From Bacteroidetes bacterium 2013_40CM_41_45 (lineage in GTDB: Bacteria > Bacteroidota > Bacteroidia > AKYH767-A > 2013-40CM-41-45): a stretch of DNA of 64,000 nt. The stretch is from NCBI GenBank assembly GCA_002215675.1, contig NGFH01000002.1:409887-473886 (forward strand). The letters are read 5' to 3'. Below the pieces are notes generated by a model. That model did no database searches, was not told where the DNA came from, and was given only the letters and a program-made list of their open reading frames with translations. The position numbers were made by a program, and so were the translations under genes. Shown piece by piece: positions 1 to 8,998 of this stretch (its first letter is position 1; every line of letters begins with the position of its first letter).

Positions 1-1511
1 CATTTCTTTTCATTGCATTTATTCCTTTGTTATGGCTTGAAAATGATTTCAGAAGTCTCGCTACCAGAAATAAAAAGTGGAAGCTTTTCGGGTGCTTTTA
101 TTTATGCTTCTTGCTTTGGAATGCGATCACCACCTGGTGGATTGTGAATTCAACCGTCTTTGGAGCGGTGATGGCTATTGTGTGCAACTCAATATTCATG
201 GCTCTTATCTGGCTGCTCTTCCATGTTGCAGCCAAACGTTTGCCGGTAGTTGCGGGTTATATTTTTTTGGTGGTGTTCTGGATTTCATTTGAATATCTTC
301 ATTATAACTGGGAGCTTACATGGCCCTGGCTAGCGCTTGGGAACGGGTTTGCATCAAAGCCTCAATGGATTCAATGGTATGAATACACAGGAGTTTTTGG
401 CGGCTCACTCTGGATTTTAGCTGTAAACATCCTGCTGTTTCGTCTTCTGAAAAAAATAATTTCGGAAAAGAAATTTTCAAGACAGGTAATTTCTTTGTCA
501 CTGGTTTCTTTAGCCCTTATTTTCCTTCCGATTATTTTTTCCATTATAAAATATAATTTGTTTCAAGATTCAGGCGAACCTGTGCATGTTGTCATTGTTC
601 AGCCCAATGTAGACCCGTATAATGAAAAGTTTACCGGCACAGGCAGCGAACAGCTTGCACGTATTCTGCAGCTTGCTTCTACGGTTGCAGACAGCGCTAC
701 TGATTATATCATTGCTCCCGAAACGGCATTACCTGATGGTGTATGGGAAAATAATTTTTACAACGATAAAAATATTAAAACCATACAGGCATTTCTTAAG
801 GCATTTCCACATACTGCTTTTGTAACGGGAGCATCCACGTATCGCGCGTACAGCACGAAAGAAACAGCAACGGCAAGAAAGTTTAAGAACGAAGAAGGAT
901 ATTTTGACGCATACAATTCTGCGTTGCAATTAAGCAACAACGACACGCTCCAGGTATATCACAAGTCAAAGCTGGTTCCTGGAGTAGAACGCATGCCGTA
1001 TCCTTCCGTCTTCGGGTTTCTTGATAAATATTCCATTGACATGGGAGGCATGTCGGGAAGCTTGGGAACGCAGGATGACAGAAATGTGTTTGCTCATGGT
1101 AATTATAAAGCTGCTCCTGTGATTTGTTATGAATCCATATTCGGTGATTTCCTTTCCGGTTACGTCCGCAATGGTGCCGAAATGATTTTCATTATTACCA
1201 ATGACGGATGGTGGGGAAATACTCCGGGGTACAAGCAGCATGCCGCTTATGCAAGCATTGCTGCCATTGAGTTCAGAAAAAGTATTGCACGTTCAGCAAA
1301 TACGGGAATATCCTGCGTGCTGAACCAGCGGGGAGATATCTTGCAGCAGACAAAATGGTGGGTGGAGGATGTTTTTGCTGCAACGATTTTTAGAAATGAT
1401 GTGAAAACTTTTTATGCAAAGCATGGAGATTACATTGCAATTATTTGTGCAGGGGCAGCGCTGCTGCTGATGCTTTGGTTTTTTTATAAGGTAGTAACCA
1501 AACCAAAATAA
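1..1511 (+). CDS. lnt: apolipoprotein N-acyltransferase, 5' end outside window
   Basis: Transfers the third acyl chain to the N-terminal cysteine of lipoproteins in the inner membrane, the last step of lipoprotein maturation. The open frame runs through the left edge: the bases before the TTG at 27 continue as Phe-Ile-Ala-Phe-Ile-Pro-Leu, the usual Lnt first-helix sequence, so TTG 27 is not the start. Counting from that TTG, about six hydrophobic segments precede a nitrilase-type domain starting near residue 185. The catalytic triad is visible: Glu232 (in APETALP), a Lys in HKSKLVPG (313-315) and Cys367 (in PVICYES). A last membrane helix lies at about 468-488. The gene converges with the DUF58 gene, with one base between the stops. 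The family call is secure; only the N-terminus is missing. Confidence 0.93.
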   Translation, partial: FLFIAFIPLLWLENDFRSLATRNKKWKLFGCFYLCFLLWNAITTWWIVNSTVFGAVMAIVCNSIFMALIWLLFHVAAKRLPVVAGYIFLVVFWISFEYLHYNWELTWPWLALGNGFASKPQWIQWYEYTGVFGGSLWILAVNILLFRLLKKIISEKKFSRQVISLSLVSLALIFLPIIFSIIKYNLFQDSGEPVHVVIVQPNVDPYNEKFTGTGSEQLARILQLASTVADSATDYIIAPETALPDGVWENNFYNDKNIKTIQAFLKAFPHTAFVTGASTYRAYSTKETATARKFKNEEGYFDAYNSALQLSNNDTLQVYHKSKLVPGVERMPYPSVFGFLDKYSIDMGGMSGSLGTQDDRNVFAHGNYKAAPVICYESIFGDFLSGYVRNGAEMIFIITNDGWWGNTPGYKQHAAYASIAAIEFRKSIARSANTGISCVLNQRGDILQQTKWWVEDVFAATIFRNDVKTFYAKHGDYIAIICAGAALLLMLWFFYKVVTKPK

Positions 1512-1512
1512 A

Positions 1513-2445
1513 TTAAAACATCCTTTCTCTTTTCAGAAGATAGGGCAGAAGCACCTGTTTGTATCCTTGCCGGATGTCAGCTTCAACGAAGTCAATTTTA
1601 TACTGGGCGCATTTCAGCTTGAGTTCTTTTTTGAATTCTCCATAAGACGACAGGTATAAATCCCTGATTTCAGCTGAGTGAGTTTTTATTCTCTCGCCTG
1701 TTTCCACATCAATAAATTCGTAAGGACGGTTGTCATAGAGAAATTCTTCCTCGGTTTGATGGTCTGTTACGTGGAAGAGAATTACCTCGTGTTTATTGTG
1801 ACGTAAATGCTGCAATGCTCCAAACAATTCATCCGACTCCGCGCGGTTTGTTTCCATCATGTCACTGAAAATTACTACGAGCGAACGTTTATGAATGGAT
1901 TCCGCTATCAGGTGCAATGTTGAAGCGGCAGAAGTTTTTTTATTCTTATGCTCGGCAGAAAATATTTTTTCCAGCTCGGCAAACAATAATTTCTGGTGAA
2001 CAGGGGTAGAGCGCGCCTGCGTATTTAACTCAAGCGAATCAGAAAAAATACTTAACCCTACGGCATCTCTCTGCCTGCGTAAAAGATAAATAAGAGCTGC
2101 GGCCGACATTACGGAGAAACGCGCTTTATTAAGCAATCCGTTTTTAACATCCTCCTTGCTTAGTTCCGGATAATGCATGGAAGAAGAGTTGTCAATAATA
2201 ATTTGGCAACGAAGATTGGTCTCTTCCTCGAAACGTTTTACAAACAGCTTGTCAGTTCTGCCGTAAAGTTTCCAATCTATATGACGGGTAGATTCCCCGG
2301 CATTGTAGATGCGGTGCTCGGCAAACTCAACAGAAAATCCATGAAACGGGCTTTGATGCAGCCCGGTAATAAAACCTTCAACTACTTGCCGCGCCAGCAG
2401 ATCAAGCTGGCCGAACTGGCGCGCCTCGCTGTGGTTTAATGGCAT
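1513..2445 (-). CDS. DUF58 / von Willebrand A-like protein
   Basis: A 310-residue cytosolic protein of the DUF58 family, commonly found beside MoxR-type AAA ATPases. The DUF58 signature is at residues 51-76 (ESTRHIDWKLYGRTDKLFVK and following acids). A vWA-like metal site follows, with DxSxS at Asp85-Ser87-Ser89. No transmembrane segment is seen. In other Bacteroidota such proteins belong to moxR-batA/batB clusters, but no moxR or bat gene lies beside this one, so it may work apart from that cluster. The exact function is unknown. It is separated from trxA by an 8-nt-period AT-rich hairpin region. Confidence 0.85.
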   Translation of the reverse strand: MPLNHSEARQFGQLDLLARQVVEGFITGLHQSPFHGFSVEFAEHRIYNAGESTRHIDWKLYGRTDKLFVKRFEEETNLRCQIIIDNSSSMHYPELSKEDVKNGLLNKARFSVMSAAALIYLLRRQRDAVGLSIFSDSLELNTQARSTPVHQKLLFAELEKIFSAEHKNKKTSAASTLHLIAESIHKRSLVVIFSDMMETNRAESDELFGALQHLRHNKHEVILFHVTDHQTEEEFLYDNRPYEFIDVETGERIKTHSAEIRDLYLSSYGEFKKELKLKCAQYKIDFVEADIRQGYKQVLLPYLLKRERMF

Positions 2446-2452
2446 AGGTCAA

Positions 2453-2536
2453 TTTGAAAATGAATCAATTTGAAGATTTGAAAATGCCGTAGCTAATTTT
2501 CATTTTCAAATTAGCTCATCTTCAAATTTTCAAATT
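2453..2536. repeat. 8-nt-period hairpin tract between DUF58 gene and trxA
   Basis: Four consecutive octads built on TTTGAAAA (TTTGAAAA, TGAATCAA, TTTGAAGA, TTTGAAAA) at 2453-2484 are followed by their inverted counterpart (CATTTTCAAATT and TTCAAATTTTCAAATT) up to about 2536. Inside is a second inverted repeat, AGCTAATT / AATTAGCT. The tract fills the whole gap and could fold into a long hairpin. It is similar in design to the heptad tracts elsewhere in the window but has a period of 8. Confidence 0.7.
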
Positions 2537-2855
2537 AAGATAACTGTGCGTTAAGTTTATTTGCCAGCACTGCCTTGGGAACAGCGCCTACCTGCTTATC
2601 TACGACCTGTCCGTTTTTAAAAAATAAAAGTGTAGGGATATTGCGGATACCGAAGTTCATCGAAATATTCGGATTATTGTCAACGTCTACTTTTCCCACC
2701 ACTGCTCTTCCCTCATATTCTTTTGAAAGTTCTTCTACAATAGGGCCCACCATGCGGCAGGGGCCGCACCATACTGCCCAAAAGTCAACCAGCACGGGCT
2801 TGTCGGATTTCATTACAATTTGCTCAAAGTTTGAGTCGTTTATTTCTATAGCCAT
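2535..2855 (-). CDS. trxA: thioredoxin
   Basis: A 106-residue single-domain thioredoxin, a general cytosolic disulfide reductase. The active site WCGPC is at residues 29-33, the cis-Pro region reads RNIPTLLFF near residue 75, and the length is typical. A TATATTTG promoter box lies about 60 bases upstream of the start. It stands alone between repeat tracts, unlike the second thioredoxin at 29.6 kb, which has a WCEPC site. Confidence 0.95.
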   Translation of the reverse strand: MAIEINDSNFEQIVMKSDKPVLVDFWAVWCGPCRMVGPIVEELSKEYEGRAVVGKVDVDNNPNISMNFGIRNIPTLLFFKNGQVVDKQVGAVPKAVLANKLNAQLS

Positions 2856-2914
2856 AATTCTTTTTGTTTTATCAGGTGTAAAAATAGTTGCATTATTCTG
2901 TGCGTAGGGTGAAG

Positions 2915-2922
2915 CAAATATA
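2915..2922 (-). promoter_or_regulatory. -7 promoter box of trxA
   Basis: TATATTTG on the minus strand fits the Bacteroidota -7 consensus TAnnTTTG, about 60 bases before the trxA start. No clear TTTG -33 element is found at the expected distance. Confidence 0.4.
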
Positions 2923-2932
2923 GTTAGAATTC

Positions 2933-3029
2933 GTAGGGAGTGGGGAGTAGGGAGAGATGGCGACTATTTATTCGTTTTGTTTAGTATTGATTTTACCAAA
3001 CCGCTGACTCACTACACTCACCCCCTACC
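2933..3029. repeat. heptad tract with degenerate inverted arm, trxA-dnaE gap
   Basis: Three heptads in register (GTAGGGA, GTGGGGA, GTAGGGA) occupy 2933-2953. A degenerate inverted arm (ACTACACTCACCCCCTACC) ends near 3029, just before the dnaE stop. It belongs to the family of 7-nt-period intergenic hairpins seen throughout the window. Pairing between the arms is imperfect. Confidence 0.6.
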
Positions 3030-3033
3030 AGCG

Positions 3034-6000
3034 TTAGCTATTGAGATGGTATTTCACTTCCGGAATCGCTTCAAGGTAATCAATAAGCTCTTTATCCAGC
3101 ATAATACGCGATTTGCGTGAAGCCATGGAAATAGAGATTTTTTCATCGTTGTCGAAAATGTTGAAACGAAGCTGGCAGTTGCCGGGATGCTGCCTGGTCA
3201 TGGTATCAAACGTCTTCAGAAAATCATCGGACACCGTCTGAAGCGGTATGGAGAGCGTAATATTTTTTGCCATGCGCGCGCTTACTTCCTGCAGCAACTG
3301 CATCGCAAGAATTTTCAATTCAAAAGCATCCGAAGAATTGTAACGTAACTGCACCTTGCATTTCAGGAAAACAAAATTGCCCGGCTCCATAAGATATTTT
3401 TGCTTCAGATAATCTTCAGAAAAAAGATTGAGACGGACTGACCCGGTAAAATCTTCCACCGTGAACGAACCAAAGGGCTTTCCGTTTTTTGATATGCGGT
3501 GCTCGGCTTCTGTTATCATTCCGCCAAACGAAACTTCGCGGCTCAGGAGCGGTTTTAAATCCTGCAACTCTTCGATGCGATGCGTGTTGAAATGTTTCAG
3601 CTCAAAACGGAACTGGTCAAGCGGGTGGCCTGATAAATAAAAACCGAGAAACTCTTTTTCTTTTTTCAACCGTTCCAAATCCGACCACGGCTCACTGAGC
3701 GGAAGCTTTGGAACAGCCGGTTCGGCAAAATCAACTTCACCGAAAAGAGAATGCTGGTTTTTGTTTTGCTCTGTTGAGGAATTCGCACCGTAGCGGATAA
3801 TTTTTTCTATACCGTTTGAATTGTCTCTTGCATCGGTAAAAAAATATTGTCCACGGTGATACTCCGGGAAACAATCGAAAGCTCCTGCACACACCAGCGA
3901 CTCGAAACATTTTTTATTCACGGTACGGCTGTTCACACGCTTTGCAAAATCAAAAATATTTTTGAACGAACCGGAAGTATTGCGTTCTTCAAGCACAGAA
4001 GTAGCCGCTGCTTCTCCAACCCCCTTAACGGCCGCCATTCCAAAGCGGATTTCCCCTTTGCTGTTCACCGTAAAATTCATCCTGCTCTCGTTGATGTCAG
4101 GGCCGAGGATGGGAATATTCATGCGCTTGCATTCATCCATAAAAAATGTTATTTCATCAATGTTGTTCAGGTTGTTGGTAAGAACCGCTGCCATAAACTC
4201 GGCCGGGTAATGCGCCTTGAGATATGCTGTCTGGAACGCAACGACTGCGTATGCTGCAGAGTGAGAACGGTTAAAACCATACTCGGCAAAGCGCTCCATC
4301 ACATCAAAAATTTCATTCGCCTTTGTTGAAGGAATATTATTTTTTTCTAAAGCGCCTTTCACAAATTTTTCCCGCTCCTTGGCCATCTTTTCTTTGTCTT
4401 TCTTTCCCATTGCCCTGCGGAGAATGTCAGCGCTGCCGAGAGAATAACCTGCAATGATTTGTGCTGCCTGCATAATTTGTTCCTGGTAAACCATGATACC
4501 GTAAGTCGGTTCCAGAATTTCTTTTAGCAGAGCGTGTGGGTATTCAATTTTTTCTTTCTGGTGTTTCCTTCGAATATAAAGCGGAATAAATTCCATCGGG
4601 CCCGGACGGTTGAGCGCGTTCATTGCAATAAGGTCTTCGATGTCCGTGGGTTTCATATCACGCAGGCATCTTCTTGCAAAATCTTTTTCAAACTGGAACA
4701 CAGCAACCGTATCACCACGTCTGAAAAGTTCCAAAGTCTTTTCATCGCCCAGGGGAATTTCGTCCACATTGATTTCAACGTTGTGATTCTCTCTAATCAA
4801 TTCAAGGCATTCTTTAATAATAGTCAGCGTTTTTAAACCGAGAAAATCCATCTTTAACATTCCGGCGCCTTCAATAATGTTTCCTTCAAATTGCGTGATG
4901 AGCAAGTTGGATTCCTTACTGGTGCATACAGGAATGTGGTTGGTGATTTCATCGGGTGCAATGATGACAGCCGAAGCATGAATCCCTAAATTGCGGATAG
5001 AACCTTCGAGCTCCAGCGCCATCTTCAGCGTTTGCGCTCTCAAATCATTTCCTTTCAGCATATCGCGCAGCTCGTAGACGGTCTCAAAAATTTTTGGAAG
5101 ATTTTTACTGGAGTTCAAATCAATTCCACGCACGGGAACAAGCTTGGTGATAGCATTAGCCGTATCAAGCGGAAGCTCCATAACACGTGCAACATCTTTA
5201 ATAGAGCTTTTGGCAGCCATGCTTCCGAACGTCACAATCTGCGCCACCTGGTTGCGCCCGTATTTATCCACTACATAATCAATCACCTTTTGCCTGCCTG
5301 CATCATCAAAGTCCGTGTCAATATCGGGCATAGTAATCCGTTCCGGATTCAGGAAGCGCTCGAAGAGGAGATTATATTTTACCGGGTCGATGTTGGTGAT
5401 TCCAATGCAGTAGGCAACAGCAGAGCCCGCAGCAGAGCCACGCCCGGGACCCACAACTACTCCGAGCTTTTTTCCTGCATCAATAAAGTCGGCAACGATT
5501 AGAAAATACCCTGCAAATCCCATCTGAGTGATGATGCTTAGCTCGTAGTTGAGGCGCTGCTCAACTTCAGAAGTCATGCTTCCGTATTTTCTTTTTGCTC
5601 CCTCAAACGTCATGTGGCGGAGATAGGAATCCGCGTCTTTAAAATTGTCAGGAATAGGATAGTGGGGAAGAAGAATATTTCGTTTCAGCGAAAGCGCATC
5701 GACCTTGTCTGCAATTTCATTGGTGAAATCGATTGCTTCCGGAATATCTGCAAACAATGTACTCATCTCCTCCTGCGTCTTGAAATAGAACTGGTCATTC
5801 GGAAAAGCAAAACGCTGGTTTTTTCCTTCACCCACGGGAGTCCTCAGCAGGTCACCCGTATTGATGCACAAAAGTATTTCATGCGCTTTCCAGTCTTTCT
5901 GCTCTACGTAATGCGAGTCGTTAGTGGCAATTACTTTTACATTATATTTTTTTGCGAAACCAAGAAGCACACTGTTCACGGTATCCTGGTCTTTGAGATT

Positions 6001-6537
6001 GTGCCGTTGCAGCTCCACATAATAATCCTCTCCGAAAATATTGAGCCACCATTTAAAAAGTTCCTCTGCAGCTGCTTCTCCCTTGCGCAAAATTGCTTGC
6101 GGAATTTCTGCACCGATACAGCAGGTAGTTGCAATAAGCCCTTCATGATATTGAAGAATTAATTCCTTGTCAATACGGGGCCACTTGCTGTATAAACCTT
6201 CCGTATATCCCAACGAGCAGAGCTTGACAAGATTTTTATAACCCTGCTCGTTTTTTGCCAGCAGCAACTGGTGATAGCGGGCATCCAGACTGTCGCGGGT
6301 AAATTGTTTTTTATGCCGGTCATCGACAATATAAAACTCACATCCGAAGATAGGTTTGATGCCGTGCTTCTCTGCCTCGGCTGCAAATCGAAATACTCCA
6401 AACATATTGCCGTGGTCGGTAATGGCGAGGGATTTCATCCCGTTCGCTTTTGCTTTTTCCATGAGGGCAGTAATGTCTGCTGCTCCGTCAAGAAGAGAGT
6501 ATTGCGTATGAACGTGGAGATGATTGAAGGAAGGCAC
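3034..6537 (-). CDS. dnaE: DNA polymerase III alpha subunit
   Basis: The replicative polymerase catalytic subunit, 1167 residues, normal DnaE length. The GTG start is set by the conserved N-terminus HLHVHTQYSLLDG. The PHP domain (1-280) keeps what look like all nine metal ligands: His8, His10, Asp17, His42, Glu67, His89, Cys140, Asp207, His209. The polymerase core carries PDIDTDF at 404-410 (Asp405, Asp407) and GPGRGSAAGS near 363. A helix-hairpin-helix region follows, and an OB fold lies at about 980-1060. The intact PHP site suggests built-in 3'-5' exonuclease activity, unlike E. coli DnaE. The gene is flanked on both sides by heptad repeat tracts. Confidence 0.97.
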   Translation of the reverse strand: MPSFNHLHVHTQYSLLDGAADITALMEKAKANGMKSLAITDHGNMFGVFRFAAEAEKHGIKPIFGCEFYIVDDRHKKQFTRDSLDARYHQLLLAKNEQGYKNLVKLCSLGYTEGLYSKWPRIDKELILQYHEGLIATTCCIGAEIPQAILRKGEAAAEELFKWWLNIFGEDYYVELQRHNLKDQDTVNSVLLGFAKKYNVKVIATNDSHYVEQKDWKAHEILLCINTGDLLRTPVGEGKNQRFAFPNDQFYFKTQEEMSTLFADIPEAIDFTNEIADKVDALSLKRNILLPHYPIPDNFKDADSYLRHMTFEGAKRKYGSMTSEVEQRLNYELSIITQMGFAGYFLIVADFIDAGKKLGVVVGPGRGSAAGSAVAYCIGITNIDPVKYNLLFERFLNPERITMPDIDTDFDDAGRQKVIDYVVDKYGRNQVAQIVTFGSMAAKSSIKDVARVMELPLDTANAITKLVPVRGIDLNSSKNLPKIFETVYELRDMLKGNDLRAQTLKMALELEGSIRNLGIHASAVIIAPDEITNHIPVCTSKESNLLITQFEGNIIEGAGMLKMDFLGLKTLTIIKECLELIRENHNVEINVDEIPLGDEKTLELFRRGDTVAVFQFEKDFARRCLRDMKPTDIEDLIAMNALNRPGPMEFIPLYIRRKHQKEKIEYPHALLKEILEPTYGIMVYQEQIMQAAQIIAGYSLGSADILRRAMGKKDKEKMAKEREKFVKGALEKNNIPSTKANEIFDVMERFAEYGFNRSHSAAYAVVAFQTAYLKAHYPAEFMAAVLTNNLNNIDEITFFMDECKRMNIPILGPDINESRMNFTVNSKGEIRFGMAAVKGVGEAAATSVLEERNTSGSFKNIFDFAKRVNSRTVNKKCFESLVCAGAFDCFPEYHRGQYFFTDARDNSNGIEKIIRYGANSSTEQNKNQHSLFGEVDFAEPAVPKLPLSEPWSDLERLKKEKEFLGFYLSGHPLDQFRFELKHFNTHRIEELQDLKPLLSREVSFGGMITEAEHRISKNGKPFGSFTVEDFTGSVRLNLFSEDYLKQKYLMEPGNFVFLKCKVQLRYNSSDAFELKILAMQLLQEVSARMAKNITLSIPLQTVSDDFLKTFDTMTRQHPGNCQLRFNIFDNDEKISISMASRKSRIMLDKELIDYLEAIPEVKYHLNS

Positions 6538-6545
6538 TTGAAAAG

Positions 6546-6580
6546 GAATTGAAAATTGAGAATTAAAAATTTAGAATTAG
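6546..6580. repeat. five-heptad tract upstream of dnaE
   Basis: Five heptads in strict register: GAATTGA, AAATTGA, GAATTAA, AAATTTA, GAATTAG. They lie 9 bases upstream of the dnaE GTG. Two further related heptads (GAATTGA, GAATTAC) occur at 6747-6760, beyond a GC-rich hairpin. No coding potential is seen. Confidence 0.7.
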
Positions 6581-6702
6581 TTTGGATGATAAAGATAATG
6601 CTGGTTGATGAAAAACGGAGGGATAAAAATAGAAAGGAGAAAATTTTTTTCCTGAAATAATTATCAGAAAATATGAACAGAATTCAAATCGCTGACAACT
6701 AA

Positions 6703-6739
6703 GCCCGATTGCAGCGAGCTCCTGCGAGCGGAAAGCGGG
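6703..6739. repeat. REP-like GC hairpin
   Basis: GCCCGATTGCAGC and GGAAAGCGGG bracket an inner GCTC/GAGC stem, and the outer CCCG/CGGG ends pair. It resembles a short hairpin family I have seen at gene ends in Bacteroidota. It lies in the 243-base gap between the dnaE start and the end of the DUF4835 gene; apart from this and the heptads nothing else is recognised in that gap. It may act as a terminator for neither gene, since both flanking genes are on the minus strand and read across it. Confidence 0.5.
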
Positions 6740-6781
6740 ACGGGAAGAATTGAGAATTACAAGGGGCTGCTTCCTGAAAAC

Positions 6782-7687
6782 CTATTTCCCCCCTCCGGCA
6801 TTAATCATCTCGTACTTGTTGTAGTTGGTAGGGTCTAATTCGCCAAGCAATGTTACTACCTGGTTTTTTTCATCGGGATTTGCCTGTGAAAAAATGTTGA
6901 TGATTTCGTCTGACTTGGCAAGGAAGAAAACCGCCAGGGCAAAAGAAGACGGTTTGTCCTGGTTTACTTTGCGCAGCTTTTTAAGCGCATCAAGAATTTC
7001 GGCACGCGCAGGCGCAAGTTTTTCAGACATGGCATCAAGACCCTTGCGGTGATAAGCGTACATACATTCGCGCAGCGGGTTAAACTGAACGTTCAGCATT
7101 TCTTCGGTAAGCCAGTAGCGGTTTTGTGTTCCCTCAAAAGCTTTCCAGCCTGTTTCAACAGCATTCTGGCCCAGGTTTACAATGTTCTGGGCTTTCTGAA
7201 AATAGGGTGTGCCCCCTTCGGGCGAAAAGGAATCGTAATCGAAACCCAGGAAAATATACGTGTAGTATGCAACTACCGATGTGAGGTTATTGAGAAACTG
7301 CGTTTCATTAAAATCGAGCGGCTGAAATTCCACGTAACGGAACGTAAATTCTTTGTCTATATAATTGAGCAGCGGAGAGTTGTAAGAAGTCGAAAATACC
7401 GGCCTGCGCGATTGTATCTGCAGCGTGGCTTTGAACTCATCAGTAGAAACACGCTCGGTTATATTAATGAGGATACTGCATTCAATGCGCTCGTGCTGCA
7501 TGTATTGGTCGCTGGTCCAGCGCCTGTTGTTAATGAACTCATAGAGTGCTTGCTGCAGTGTTTCAAATACTTTCTTGTCGCTGGTCTGAATCTGGCCGGT
7601 GAGCACCTGAACCTGGCAGTTCATTTCCTGCGCCCATACCGTAAGCGTTACAACACCGAAGAATACCGCAACAATAATTTTTTTCAT
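6782..7687 (-). CDS. DUF4835 family protein, PorD-like
   Basis: A 301-residue secreted protein with a signal peptide (residues 1-19, ending VWA-Q). The body is typical of the DUF4835 family of Bacteroidota, some members of which are named type IX secretion protein PorD. Features seen are a QVLTGQIQTSDKKVFETLQ start of the mature chain and FEFxNNRRWTSDQY-type text around residue 50. It is the last gene of a bamD-rpoZ-coaBC-DUF4835 order that I know from other Bacteroidota, which supports the family call. A role in type IX secretion is inferred from the family; no other T9SS gene is in the window. Confidence 0.8.
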   Translation of the reverse strand: MKKIIVAVFFGVVTLTVWAQEMNCQVQVLTGQIQTSDKKVFETLQQALYEFINNRRWTSDQYMQHERIECSILINITERVSTDEFKATLQIQSRRPVFSTSYNSPLLNYIDKEFTFRYVEFQPLDFNETQFLNNLTSVVAYYTYIFLGFDYDSFSPEGGTPYFQKAQNIVNLGQNAVETGWKAFEGTQNRYWLTEEMLNVQFNPLRECMYAYHRKGLDAMSEKLAPARAEILDALKKLRKVNQDKPSSFALAVFFLAKSDEIINIFSQANPDEKNQVVTLLGELDPTNYNKYEMINAGGGK

Positions 7688-7716
7688 GCCTTTACAACGA
7701 AAGAGGGATAAAAGTA

Positions 7717-8919
7717 TTACTTCTTTGCGAAACGGTTGATGATTTCCCTTACAATGTCCTCTGCCGCCTCGGTTTTCGATTTCAGCCCGAAGGTTTTTAC
7801 CTTTAATTTACCATCTATAATGCTTATTTTATTGGTGTCGTGCTCAAATCCTGCGCCTGCATCGTTGAGCGAGTTAAGGACAATCATGTCCAGGTTTTTT
7901 TCGCGCAGTTTCTTTTTTGCGTTCCTGGTTTCATTTTCCGTTTCAAGCGCAAAGCCAACAAGAAATTGGTTTTTCTTTTTTCTCTTTCCCATTTCAGAAA
8001 GAATATCCTGCGTTTTAACCAGCTTAAGATTTTCATCAGCAATATTCTTCTTTATTTTTTCTGAAGAATATTTTTCAGGCGCATAGTCGGCAACAGCAGC
8101 AGCCATTATGGTAATGTCACTATGCGGAAAAGCCTTCAGGCATGCGTCTGACATTTGCTTCGCTGTTTCAACCCTTACAGTCTTAATTGCATCAGGGGTA
8201 TTTAAAGAAGAAGGACCCATTACCATGATAACTTCTGCGCCCTGTGATGCAAGCGCCTGTGCAATGGCAAATCCCATTTTACCCGATGAACGGTTGCTTA
8301 TATAGCGTACCGGGTCAATAGATTCACGAGTGGGACCCGCGGTTACCAGCGCTTTTTTTCCGCTTAGCGGAAGAGTAAAAAAAAAATCCTTCCTGATAAT
8401 TTCTAAAATAGTTGCAGGTTCTTCCATTCTGCCTTCACCCGTAATTCCGCTGGCAAGCTCTCCTTTACCGGGAGGTATAATAATACATCCCTGCTGTTTG
8501 AGGGCGGCAATATTTTTTTTCGCGGTTGAATGGTTCCACATCTCAGCGTCCATCGCGGGAGCAACATATTTTTTGCATGTTGCCGACAGGTAAACAGTCA
8601 TAAACATGTTATCGCATACGCCATAAGCCATCTTAGCAATAGTGTTGGCTGAAGCGGGAGCTATAATGAACATATCAGCCCATGCAGCGAGATGAACATG
8701 ATTATCCCATTCACCCGTCTTCGCATCAAAGCCTTCAACGCTGACAGGATTTTTTGATAAGACCGATAAAGTAAGGGGGGTAATAAAATCGCAGGCTGAG
8801 GGAGTCATCACCACTTTCACTTCAGCCCCTTCTTTTACGAGCAGGCGGGTAAGCCAAGCAGATTTGTATGCAGCTATGCTGCCGGTGATGCCAAGTAAAA
8901 TCTTCTTTCCTTTGAACAT
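7717..8919 (-). CDS. coaBC: phosphopantothenoylcysteine decarboxylase / phosphopantothenate-cysteine ligase
   Basis: A bifunctional coenzyme A biosynthesis enzyme of 400 residues that makes 4'-phosphopantetheine from phosphopantothenate and cysteine. The N-terminal flavodoxin-like CoaC half (1-180) has GSIAAYKSA, the catalytic-His segment DNHVHLAAW and the substrate clamp PAMDAEMW, with Asp where many enzymes have Asn. The C-terminal CoaB half opens with LVTAGPTRESIDPVRYISNRSSGKMG near 192. It follows rpoZ after a ten-heptad repeat tract. Confidence 0.96.
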   Translation of the reverse strand: MFKGKKILLGITGSIAAYKSAWLTRLLVKEGAEVKVVMTPSACDFITPLTLSVLSKNPVSVEGFDAKTGEWDNHVHLAAWADMFIIAPASANTIAKMAYGVCDNMFMTVYLSATCKKYVAPAMDAEMWNHSTAKKNIAALKQQGCIIIPPGKGELASGITGEGRMEEPATILEIIRKDFFFTLPLSGKKALVTAGPTRESIDPVRYISNRSSGKMGFAIAQALASQGAEVIMVMGPSSLNTPDAIKTVRVETAKQMSDACLKAFPHSDITIMAAAVADYAPEKYSSEKIKKNIADENLKLVKTQDILSEMGKRKKKNQFLVGFALETENETRNAKKKLREKNLDMIVLNSLNDAGAGFEHDTNKISIIDGKLKVKTFGLKSKTEAAEDIVREIINRFAKK

Positions 8920-8922
8920 CTA

Positions 8923-8992
8923 AGATTTGAGATTTGAGATTTGAGACTTGAGATTAAAAATCTCAAATTCGAAATCCGAAATCCGAAATAAA
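8923..8992. repeat. ten-heptad tract between rpoZ and coaBC
   Basis: Ten consecutive heptads without a register slip. AGATTTG occurs three times, then AGACTTG, AGATTAA, AAATCTC, AAATTCG, AAATCCG twice and AAATAAA. The second half is the inverted counterpart of the first, so the tract can fold back on itself. It ends 6 bases before the rpoZ stop and begins 3 bases after the coaBC start codon on the map, filling the whole spacer. Confidence 0.85.
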
Positions 8993-8998
8993 AAAATA

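Noticed and set aside
3847-6162. Several plus-strand open frames of 100-182 codons inside dnaE
   Set aside because: They are antisense to a fully conserved gene, have no recognisable motif and no start context.
8923-8992. Heptad tracts as CRISPR or coding repeats
   Set aside because: There are no spacers between units, and stops occur in the frames; they are not protein repeats.
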